Assembly (NCBI RefSeq): GCF_004340685.1
Contig: NZ_SLUN01000001.1
Coordinates: 62,001 to 126,000, forward strand
Length of the DNA stretch: 64,000 nt
Reading direction: 5' to 3'
Origin: Hydrogenispora ethanolica
Lineage (GTDB): Bacteria; Bacillota; UBA4882; UBA8346
The translations under genes were made by a program, and so were the position numbers. Within the stretch, counting starts at the first letter, position 1, and each line of letters begins with the position of its first letter. This document shows, piece by piece, positions 33,672 to 43,500 of this stretch. The notes beneath the pieces were generated by a model, which worked only from the letters and a program-made list of their open reading frames with translations, searched no databases and was not told the origin of the DNA.

Positions 33672-35285
33672 TTAGCAATCACTATAACAATCGCACTGGC
33701 AATTGCAGTTGCAGTTACTAAGGACCTTTTCTAACGTGTGGGAATGGGATTTTTGAACGAGCTGTTCAATAAGGGCAGCTAACGAATATGTTCCTGCCGA
33801 TACTCCTTTTATTGTGTGAAATAAATAGTTAGCAATATTTCCACTTCCGGTTGTAATATCAACAGAGCCGAAAGAAGTAGCAGCACCCAACCCTTTGTCA
33901 GTCTGAAGTGATCCATTGCTATTAACATTCTGTTCAGCAAGAAGTTGATCGGTGGTGGCAATCGTTTTGCCATTCACCTGTGTGACAGTAATATTAGCGC
34001 TGCCATCAAAGGGTACGCCGTTGATCGTTCTGGCGATGGCAAGCTTCGTGGCAGTGGCTGCATTCCCAGAGCAAGCCGTTGAAGTACCACCATTTGCTAC
34101 AGCTGTTACCGTGATGTTGGCGCTGCCATCGAAAGCGACGCCGTTAATTGTCCTAGCTGTCTGGAGCTTGGTGGCTGTTGCTGCACTTCCCCCATTCGCC
34201 GGCCGCGCATCACTCAACCGCGGATCGCTATTGGTCACATACCTATTCGTACTGGCCGGCGTCCCGCTCGTCCCGGCCAGGGCGGCTTTCTGGTCGGCCG
34301 TGGGGTCGTTGGCGTTGGAATGGCCGGCGATGGTCAGCCGGTCATTAGTGGCATCGGGAGTCAGGGTAATCCCGGTCCCGGCCACGATCTCCAGCGTATC
34401 CGTAGGCCCGTCGGCGCTCACCGTGGTGCTGCCCACCAGGATGTTGCTGAAAGCGTTCTGGTTGGCCTGCGCGCCGGCGGCGATGCCGCCCAGCTTGCTC
34501 TTGTCGGCGGCCGACATGAAGCCGCCGGCCGAGGTGGTCGCTTCGGAGTGGCTATGGCCATTGGCGGTAAGGGCGATAGTCAGGGCGTCATTGGTGGCGT
34601 CGCCGCTGATCGTGATCCCCGCGCCGGCGTTGATGGTCAGGGTGTCGGTGACGCCGTCGGCCTGGATCGTCGCCCCGCCGGCCACCACATTGGCGAAGGC
34701 GTTCTGGTTGACCTGCGCGCCGGCGGCGACGCCGTCCAGCTTGCTCTTGTCCGCCGCCGCCATGAAGCCGGCGGTGGAGGTGGTGGCCGCGGCGTGGCTG
34801 TGGCCGTCCTGAGTGACGGCGACGGTTACCTTGTCGTTGGTGGCGTCGGGGGTCAAGGTGATCCCGGTCCCCGCCGCCAGCTCCAGCGTGTCGCTCTTCG
34901 AATCGGCCTGAATCGTGGTCGTCCCCACCTTGACGTTGCCGAAGGCGTTCTGGTTGACCTCCGCGCCGGCGGCGATGCCGTCCAATTTCGCCTTGTCGGT
35001 ATTGGACATCAGGCCGTTGCTGGAGCTGGTGGCCGTCCCGTGGGTATGGCCCGCCGCAGCGAAGGCGCTGGCGTCGTTGCCGTCCAGCTTGTCGGCGTTG
35101 AGGTTCGTATTGAGCGTACCGTTGGATACGGGGATATTCCCGCTGGCGTTGCCGGGGCTGAGTCCCGCCACCTTTTGGGCGTCGACGATCCGGTCCTCCT
35201 TCAAGGCCCGGAAATTTTCCCGGATGTCTCCGGGTCCGGCGGCGATAGTCTGTGTATCCGCCGGTTTATTCAGATCGAATGCCAT
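33672..35285 (-). CDS. Tail fibre with cysteine-rich C-terminus, putative radical SAM substrate
   Basis: A 537-residue fibre. Residues 1 to about 310 are nearly identical to the neighbouring fibre: an N-terminal DLNKPADTQTIAAGPGDIR attachment segment and three repeats of about 82 residues, each with a GH-x-H motif and LDGIAAGA. The C-terminal third differs. It has two NGV-FDGSANITVT repeats, a linker, then KSHSHTLEKVLS and a final SNCNCNCQCDCYSDC with cysteines at 525, 527, 529, 531, 533 and 537. The collar domain of the other fibre is absent. No other part of the protein is cysteine-rich. It is followed at once by two radical SAM/SPASM genes. GGAGTGAAGAATC before the ATG is shared with the other fibre gene. 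Confidence 0.88.
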   Translation of the reverse strand: MAFDLNKPADTQTIAAGPGDIRENFRALKEDRIVDAQKVAGLSPGNASGNIPVSNGTLNTNLNADKLDGNDASAFAAAGHTHGTATSSSNGLMSNTDKAKLDGIAAGAEVNQNAFGNVKVGTTTIQADSKSDTLELAAGTGITLTPDATNDKVTVAVTQDGHSHAAATTSTAGFMAAADKSKLDGVAAGAQVNQNAFANVVAGGATIQADGVTDTLTINAGAGITISGDATNDALTIALTANGHSHSEATTSAGGFMSAADKSKLGGIAAGAQANQNAFSNILVGSTTVSADGPTDTLEIVAGTGITLTPDATNDRLTIAGHSNANDPTADQKAALAGTSGTPASTNRYVTNSDPRLSDARPANGGSAATATKLQTARTINGVAFDGSANITVTAVANGGTSTACSGNAATATKLAIARTINGVPFDGSANITVTQVNGKTIATTDQLLAEQNVNSNGSLQTDKGLGAATSFGSVDITTGSGNIANYLFHTIKGVSAGTYSLAALIEQLVQKSHSHTLEKVLSNCNCNCQCDCYSDC

Positions 35286-35441
35286 GATTCTTCACTCCTT
35301 CTGTCTATTTGATATTCATGTATTAATCCATGCGCTAGTGTTCATGTTTCGACTGTTCTCTTCGTCCTACACAGTTACGAAAATGCCAATAAAGCAAGGT
35401 TCCCCCTTTTGCTTTCTTGATCTAAGATTCCATCGCAAACG

Positions 35442-35650
35442 CTACCTATTTGCCCCGGACAATCCTTGCCGGTACAATTGCCGGCGTTCTTCTTTCCAAA
35501 GTTCGTGCAATACGGCCAAGCCATGAATGATCGCCTCCAGCTGCTATTGATAATTCTCTCGAACGAAAACACGCTCTTGAAGCTTCTGGTTGTTTTCTAA
35601 ATACTCCCAAGCTACCTTCTGTTCTTTTTTCGACTTCGAACTGCCCTTCG
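35442..35650 (-). pseudogene. Possible decayed small gene between fibre genes
   Basis: One minus-strand frame reads as plausible helical protein (KKEQKVAWEYLENNQKLQERV, then QLEAIIHGLAVLHELWKEERRQ) but is broken by a TAG in the middle and has no start codon. The rest of 35286-35787 is AT-rich and shows no gene. It may be the remnant of a lost fibre accessory gene. Confidence 0.3.
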
Positions 35651-35787
35651 GTAGCCTTTATTTGTTATGTGCTCATTGATTGAGATTTTAAAATTTGTCA
35701 CATTTGTAAACGAGAGATCTCATCAAGCCGTCACCGAAAGTGTAAAAACACTTGCAAGTCTTCCATTCCCTCATCCCTATCCACTGT

Positions 35788-37500
35788 TTAATATTTGATA
35801 CAAGCCAATAAAGCAATGTTTCGAGGCCTGGTTTCTGTCCCACCTGTATTGCCGATGCCCCCGTCAAACATTCCTATGGTAGCATCTGCACTAGCAGCGC
35901 CATTATTGGGATTATAATTATCGGTATTATTTCCCCATCCCGAACCTCTAATTTGATGTGAATGGCTTTTGATATCGTCGGCCTGGCTGCTTCCGAATGC
36001 GCGTCCCGAATCTACCCCTCGCCCATCATCATAGCCTCTTATAAACTCCCCGCGCAAATCCGGCAAATTAAATGTGGTGGAACCATCACCTGCGCCAAAA
36101 GTTGTCCCAATTGCAATAAATAAAGCGGCATAAGTGGTGCGTGATACGGCTGCCCCGTTTGCCTTTAACCATCCCGTCGGGGGCGTGCTCATGGCAAAAT
36201 ACGTGACCGCTCCAGGAGGTATGCCCGATGTCGCAGCGGCAAAATCACTAGCGTGTTTGCCATCAACGGTATCAGCATTCCCACCGTTCGCCGCCGCCGT
36301 TACCGTGATATTGGCGCTGCCGTCGAAGGCGACGCCGTTAATCGTCCGCGCTGTCGCCAGCTTGGTGGCAGTCGGCGCATTCCCGGCAATCGTCGTCGCA
36401 ATCGACGCATTCGCCGACCCGTCGAAGGTCGCCGAACCGGTCACCCCGCCCGTCAGGGCGATGGTCCGGGCCGTCGCCAACTTCGTGGCCGTTGCGGCAT
36501 TGCCCGTGCAGGCCGCCGCGCTGGGCACCGTGCCAGTCACTGCGAGCGTTACCCGGTCATTGGTGGCATCAGGTGTAATGGCAATATTCGTTCCTCCGAC
36601 CAACTCCAGCGTATCAGTAGGCCCGTCGGCGCTCACCGTGGCGCTGCCCACCAGGATGTTGCTGAAAGCGTTCTGGTTGGCCTGCGCGCCGGCGGCAATG
36701 CCGCCCAGCTTGCTCTTGTCGGCGGCCGACATGAAGCCGCCGGCCGAGGTGGTCGCTTCGGAGTGGGTATGGCCGTTGGCAGTAAGGGCGATGGTCAGGG
36801 CGTCATTAGTAGCGTCGCCGGTGATCGTGATTCCCGCTCCGGCATTAATGGCCAGGGTGTCGGTGACGCCGTCGGCTTGAATCGTCGCTCCGCCGGCCAC
36901 CACATTGGCGAAGGCGTTCTGGTTGACCTGCGCGCCGGCGGCAATGCCGTCCAGCTTGCTCTTGTCCGCCGCCGCCATGAAGCCGGGGGTCGAGGCGGTC
37001 GCTGCGGCGTGGCTGTGGCCGTCCTGGGTGACGGCGATGGTTACCTTGTCGTTGGTAGCATCGGGGGTCAAGGTGATCCCGGTCCCTGCCGCGATCTCCA
37101 GCGTGTCGCTCTCCGAGTCGGCTTGGATCGTGGCCGTTCCCACTTTGACGTTGCTAAAGGCGTTCTGATTGACCTCCGCGCCGGCGGCGATGCCGTCTAA
37201 TTTCGCCTTGTCGGTATTGGACATCAGGCCGTTGCTGGAGCTGGTGGCCGTCCCGTGAGTATGGCCCGCCGCAGCGAAGGCGCTGGAGTCGTTGCCGTCC
37301 AGCTTGTCGGCGTTGAGGTTGACGCAGAGCGTGCCGTTGGCGATCGGGATATTACTGCTGGCGTTGCCGGGGCTGAGTCCCGCCACCTTTTGGGCGTCGA
37401 CGATCCGGTCCTCCTTCAAGGCCCGGAAATTCTCCCGGATGTCTCCGGGTCCGGCGGCGATGGTCTGCGTGTCCGCCGGTTTATTCAGATCGAATGCCAT
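35788..37500 (-). CDS. Tail fibre with phage collar domain
   Basis: A 570-residue fibre. The N-terminal 310 residues carry the three-fold repeat shared with the cysteine-tailed fibre. Then come ATATKLATARTI repeats as in many phage fibres, followed by a collar domain near residues 440-515: PPTGWLKANGAAVSRTTYAALF, then DGSTTFNLPDLRGEFIRG. The end, PRNIALLACIKY, is the usual finish of such tips. HSHQ and earlier H-x-H motifs may bind metal along the shaft, as in T4 gp37. It should bind the target cell surface. It follows the J-like gene by 80 bases. Confidence 0.9.
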   Translation of the reverse strand: MAFDLNKPADTQTIAAGPGDIRENFRALKEDRIVDAQKVAGLSPGNASSNIPIANGTLCVNLNADKLDGNDSSAFAAAGHTHGTATSSSNGLMSNTDKAKLDGIAAGAEVNQNAFSNVKVGTATIQADSESDTLEIAAGTGITLTPDATNDKVTIAVTQDGHSHAAATASTPGFMAAADKSKLDGIAAGAQVNQNAFANVVAGGATIQADGVTDTLAINAGAGITITGDATNDALTIALTANGHTHSEATTSAGGFMSAADKSKLGGIAAGAQANQNAFSNILVGSATVSADGPTDTLELVGGTNIAITPDATNDRVTLAVTGTVPSAAACTGNAATATKLATARTIALTGGVTGSATFDGSANASIATTIAGNAPTATKLATARTINGVAFDGSANITVTAAANGGNADTVDGKHASDFAAATSGIPPGAVTYFAMSTPPTGWLKANGAAVSRTTYAALFIAIGTTFGAGDGSTTFNLPDLRGEFIRGYDDGRGVDSGRAFGSSQADDIKSHSHQIRGSGWGNNTDNYNPNNGAASADATIGMFDGGIGNTGGTETRPRNIALLACIKY

Positions 37501-37579
37501 GATTCTTCACTCCTTCGATGGATTCGTTTTCGATAAAGCGCCGTCCTGGCCGTCGCGGCTAAAAAAACGAGAGGCTCCG

Positions 37580-40500
37580 TTAGAAGCCTCTCGCCAGCCA
37601 GTTGATGGTCCCGCCGACATCCGCGCCGGCGGCGTTCAAGACCCTCACCCGGAACTGCTCCTTCCCCACGCTGATCAGTTCGGCCCGGAGTCCCGGCCCG
37701 ATCGCGGCCGGATTCACCACCGGAGCTTCCCAATACTTGCGGCCGTATGCCACGTCCGTCCCTCCGGCGGGGATGACGGCGGCGCCGTACCGGTCCACGT
37801 CGGGCACGTCGATAATCTCCCGCAGGATATTGACCTCCGGGGTTCTGGCGGTATCCGAGGCGTTCAGCAACACCCGGAATTCGGCGTACCGGAAGGTCGT
37901 CAGGACCGGCGCGAAATCCTGCCACTCGGTCCAAAGCGTCCCGTCGCGGCTGACCCGGTATTGCAGCTTGGCCGAGACTCCCGAACGGAGCAATACCGTC
38001 GAGACAAACTGGGTGACGATATTGGCAGTGATCACGCTGCCCATGTCTTTCCGGGCGCAAAGATACGTACCGGATTTATAAAATGCATCTAAGCTCGAAG
38101 TAAAATCATATTTTGCGACGGTATACTCATCCACTGGTAGCGGTTTGGTCAAATCCGGCGCATCGGTTCGGGCGATGTTGGAAAGGCGGAGATCAGAAAT
38201 GTATGAATTTATTTGCAAGCCGCCTTGTATCCATCTGCCAACATATAAAACGGATTCGAACTGATTCGGTAGATAACTCGCATCACAAGTACCAACTAAC
38301 ACATTATCCAAATACGCCTTTCCGCCAGTCTCGTCCCAGCAAAACTTAAAACGATGTATTCCGTCGGGTATTACATTAGCAAACGGTATGGAATAAGTGG
38401 TGCCAGCGCTATTGCTAACCACACAACTCCAACGCGTCGAATTCGGAGATCGCCGAAACGATATTTGATTAACCTCCAAACTCGTACCACCCGGTATTTT
38501 CCCAGTCGAAAGAATCATCGACCAGCGTGGATTTGTCGCTGAATGAAACCGTGCATTGATGTTAGCGGTGATTTCGATCGTTCCTTTGCTCGGACTCATT
38601 CCATCCATCGGAACCGATAGATCTTCTGAATTCCTTGTGTTGATCGTGAAAGACGTAGCGTAGGGCTTTTCTTCGATTTGGGCATAGCACGCCGAGATCT
38701 CCTTAAAACCGGCGACGTAAAACCGCAATTGCATTCCATCCTGTGTAAATGAAGGATGATTGATTGTGAATCTTTGCCATGTCGGAGTGACTGTAATGTA
38801 AGATACTGTTAGTTCAGTATCGGCGGCTTGCGCGAACCATAGAGCCAGGTTTTGATTTGATCCTGTATTGCTTCTAAGCCATATACTACCTGTAAATGCT
38901 CTACCTTTTACGGATGCTGCGGTTGTAATAGAGATTCTGAAATCACCGTTGCTCGTAGCATTAACGACCCGAGACACATTAATCACTGTACCAAAAAAAT
39001 TATCCTGAACAATGGTTCGTGTAATGCTAGACCCGCTATAATTCATAGGTGCCAACCCACTAGCATCAACTGCACCACTTGTAATTAAATTGGTCGTACC
39101 CTCTTCAACGAAGATCCCTGCTTTGCCGTCAACCGTCTCAAATCTTGGCTGGTCGATTCCTACCGCTGTTCCATCAGTAAGATAAGCCATAGAGTTTCTA
39201 CTGAATGTTATGGGAATCTTCTTCAGCTTCAGCACAGTCTGCCCGCCGACCTCGGCGAATTTGATGTTGGGGTAGTCCATGAACCTGCCGCCGAAGTTGG
39301 CGTAGTTGAATTGGCTTTCGCCGAATTCAGTGTTCTCGTGGCTCCCGTCTTGCAGCTCAATCTCATTGTAATCGAACATCACGTTCTTCGGCGGCAGATT
39401 GGCGATGGTCACCCCCGCCGAGGCCGCCTCCCGGCTGTAGTATCCGGCCCGGTTGATGGCCTTGATATGATATCTTTTGCTGGTCTCGGTATCCACGGCA
39501 ACGCTGTAGCTCGTCTCCGACAATCCCGTCACCACCAGCGCCGCGCCATTGTCGAAGGTGGCGCCCTCCCGGATCTCGTAGGCCACCACGTCGCTCTCCA
39601 AGGACTTATCCCAGGACATGGCGACGACCGTGCCATTTTGATAGGCTACAAACCCGGTGACATCGGCCGGCTCGATCCTGGCTTCAAACACCGCGGCGAT
39701 CTCATCCGATTCAAAACCGGCGTTGTTCCGGGCGCGCAGCATAAACTTGTAGGTCCCGCTGGCCGGCGGCTTCCAGGCCGTTTTCAGCTCCTTGGTGCGG
39801 GCGATCTCCGCGCCGCTATCCCAGTCCAGCCCGACCTTGAGCGAATAATCCTGCAAGTCCAGATCGGTAATTCCCGTCCAGGCGATCTGGAGGTTGGAGC
39901 GGTCGTTGGGATCGGCGGCGACGGTCAAGCCTTGCGGCGGAGACGGATTCAGGTCAAACCTGCCCTCCACCGGCGCCGGATTGAGGCTGGTCTTGCCGGC
40001 CTTATTGACCGCGGCGATCCAAAAACGGTAGAGCCGCTCGGCGGCGATCGACGCGTCGCAGACCAGTCCGGTCAGCCGGGTGGCAACCACCGTGCCCAGG
40101 TCCCAGTTGGCCCCCTCGCGGATCTCGTAATAATCCAGATCCAGGTCGGGAATGGCGTTCCAGGTCAAACGGACTTTGCTGCGGTCGTTCCCCCATTGTT
40201 CCGCCGCGAAACCGGCGACATCCGAGGGCTCGATGTTGGCCACCGTCGCCAGGCTCAGCGGATTGGAATACAGCCCGCCCACGTTCTTGGCGCAGATCAG
40301 GAAGGTATAGCTCCCGCTGGCCGTCACCGAATAGGTGTAGCTGGACTCGCGGGTGGTTCCGATGAGCGTCGCCGACTCCCAGGCGCCGCCACGGCGGATC
40401 TCGTAGTTCACCAGGTCGGTATCGGCCACCGGTTGCCAGGTGAGCACCAGCTGGGCGTGGTTGGCCGGGCTGGGAGCGATGGTTCCGGGCCCCGGCTTGC

Positions 40501-43500
40501 TCGGCTTGAGGGCGATGGCGAGAGACTTGGCGGCGGCATTGGCGCTTCCGACTCCGCCGCTGGTGATGGCCTTGATCAAGAAGTTCGCCGTCTCCTCGGC
40601 CGTGACCATCTTTTCCAGGGCGGTCGTCTTCAGCCCGGTCGCAAAGACGGCGGCGCTGTCCCAATTGGCGCCCTTCCGGATCTCGTAATGGCTGAGGTCG
40701 CTGTCGGCCACCGGATTCCAGGCGAATTGCAAAATCCGCCGGTCCAGCGGGCTTTGCTGGATGGTGAAGCCGGTCACCGCGGCCGGTTCCGCCTGAATGG
40801 TGATGGCCAGATTCAACGCGGACGAATAAAAGCCGGCCTTGTTGCGGGAACGCGCCGCGAAATGGTGGACCCCGCCCGATCCGACGGCAAATGGATAGCT
40901 CGTCTCGCTGGTCCGGGCGATGACGGTATTCTCATACTTCAATTCGTAATAGTCGATATCCAGGTCGGGCACTTTTTCCCAGGAAACCTTCAGTTTGAGC
41001 CGGTTGTCATAGTCCGAAAGCACGCTGCCGCCGCCCGGCTGATTCGGGGTGAGCGTCACGCTGACGATCTGCGCCGCCGGGTCGTTACTGGCGAAACCGG
41101 CCTTATTGACCGCTTTGATCAAGAAGGTGGCGGTCTCCTCGGCGGTCGCCACATCGTCGTAGTAAGGGTTGCCGATCTTGGTCGCCACCACGGCCGCGCT
41201 GTTCCAGAGGGCGCCCTTGCGGATCTCGTAATAGGCGAGGTCCTTGTCTGCAATCCCGGTCCAGCGGCATTTCAAAATCCGCCGGTCGGTGTCGCTTTGC
41301 TCCACGACAAAGCCGGTCACATTGGACGGTTCGACGCCGGCGTTGAACGCTAAATTCAGGACAGTGGAGCGGAACCCGGCGGTATTGCGCGAGCAGATCA
41401 TGAAATTATAGACGCCGCTGGCGCCGATTCGGTACTGGAGGCCGGTCTCTTTGGTGACGCCGACCGCCGCGCCGCTGTCCCAACTGTTCCCCAGCCGGAC
41501 CTCATAGGCCGCCAGGTCCTTGTCGGATACGGCCGACCAGGAGATCAGGAGATTGGAGCGGTCATTGGCGTCCTGGAGCACCGTCCCGGCAGTCGGCGCG
41601 TTCGGTTTGGCCTCGACATAAAGGCTCTTCCCGGCGGCATTGACCGAGCTGTTGCCGGAGTTGTCGACTCCCTTGACCCAAAAGGCATAGTTGCCGCTGG
41701 CCGGAACGGTGTAGGAGGAGGTCAAATCGGTGGTCAGGCCGCCGATCTTGGTCCCGGCGCTCCAGGAAGCGCCGACCCGGACCTCGTAGCCGCGCAGGTC
41801 GGGATGGAGCACGGGATCCAGCGCCGGCCAGGTGAGGATCACCCGGGCCCGGTTGTAGTCGTCCTGGACCGCCGTCAGGCCCGCCACGTCGCCGGGCGGA
41901 TCGGACTTGCCGGTCAGGCGGAACGCTTCCGAAACAGTGCCCGCGGATTCGTTGCCCAGGCGGTCCACGGCGCACACTTTGACTGTGACGGTCTGGGTAT
42001 TGGGAATCGCCTTGATGGTATAGGCCGGCTCGGGCGTGGCTCCGGCGAAATTCCAGACGGCGCTCCCGTCGAGCGCGTAATAGACCCGGAATTCCCTGAC
42101 GATCTCCCCGGACGGCCGGAAGCTGACCCGGATGTCCGAGAGCGCCGTGCCGTCCCGCAGCAGAAAGGTATTCTCACTGAGCCGCACCTCGCTGACGTCG
42201 GCCGGGGCCGGCTTGGCGGTGGCGGTATACGTGAGCGTCGCCGCGCCGCAGGGGTTACCGAACTGATCGAGAGCGGCCACCCGGATCGCGTATTGTCCGG
42301 GCACGCCGACCTGCCAGGAGAAAGCGGCCTGCGGCGCTTCGATCTTCTGGACCTTGCGGCCGTCGATCTCCACCTGCGCGCCATAGTACATGCCGCGCGA
42401 CGGAGTCCAGGCGATATCCAGCCAGACCGCGCCCGTTCCATCCATATGATGGCTGGCGATGAGTCCCGAGAGCGCTTCCTTGCCGGCGCTATAATTCAAG
42501 GCCGGCGGTTCGTCGCCGCTCTCGTCGTAGACCGCTTCATTATATTCCAGCGCGCTGATCTTGCGCCGCTGGTTGACGTGATCCTTGGTGATGCTCAGGA
42601 TCTTGAAGGGTTTAGCCACCTTTTGCACCGCGCCGAAGGAGTAGAGATCGCCCGCCGCCGGAACGGCGTCAAACGGGGTGATCACCTGCAAGGCCGCGGT
42701 CTCGATGAAGCTCTCCCCGCCCGGGCAGGTGTTGACCAGGGCCTTGTCGACCAGGGTGTCGTCGGCCAGGCGAACCTTCAGGGCGTAGCTCTGCCCCTCG
42801 TCCAGCCGGACCGGCCGGTCCAGGGTCACTCCGCCGGCCTCGGCCGCCACGATCCGGCCGCCGGCGCCCCAGAGCGGCACGTCGTGCTGGACCGCCACCA
42901 CATCGCCGATGGTGCAGGCGATGCTGTCGGCCTCCGCCGACCAGGAGCAGGTGCGGGTGTTATAGCGGTTGGTCCGCAAGAGATAGCGGCCGTGCCGGTA
43001 AGCCTGCTCCAGCGTGACGCAGCCCCGCAGGGTGACCTGAGTCGGATTTTGCACCGTGGCCGCGGTGTTGTAGTCCGCCGCATAAACGGTGATCGTGTCG
43101 CGCTGGTAGTCCTTCCCCTTATTGAAGAAGGTCACCTCGATGGCGTTGGCCCGGTCCTTGGTGTCGGCGAACTGCTCGTTGAACGAATTCAGGCCGATGT
43201 TGGCCATGTTGAAAAGTTGCACCACCGGTTGGCCCGGCTGATCGCAGACGCAGCTGTAGCGGGTGCCTTTCAGAAAGACATTGCCCCGGCCCAGCGGCGC
43301 GATGAGCCGCAGCGCTTCCCAGAGGTTCTGGGCGGTGTCCAGGACCAGGTTGACCCGGAGCCGTCGTTTGGGGTCGGGCGTTCCGGCCGGGTCGTCGAGG
43401 CGGACCCCGTCGCAGCAACGGGCCCATTCGGCGAAGGCGTCGTAATCAATGCGATCCGCCGGGACGCCGCGCACCACATCGTGGCGGACTCCGGTCCGGC

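Noticed and set aside
35375-35572. 65-residue minus-strand frame with five cysteines between the fibre genes, considered as a separate radical SAM substrate
   Set aside because: Cysteines are scattered, there is no ribosome site, and another frame of the same stretch looks more protein-like but broken. The fibre C-terminus is the better candidate.
33672-37500. Diversity-generating retroelement acting on the fibre genes
   Set aside because: No reverse transcriptase, no template repeat and no adenine-biased variable repeat. Tip differences are whole-domain replacements.
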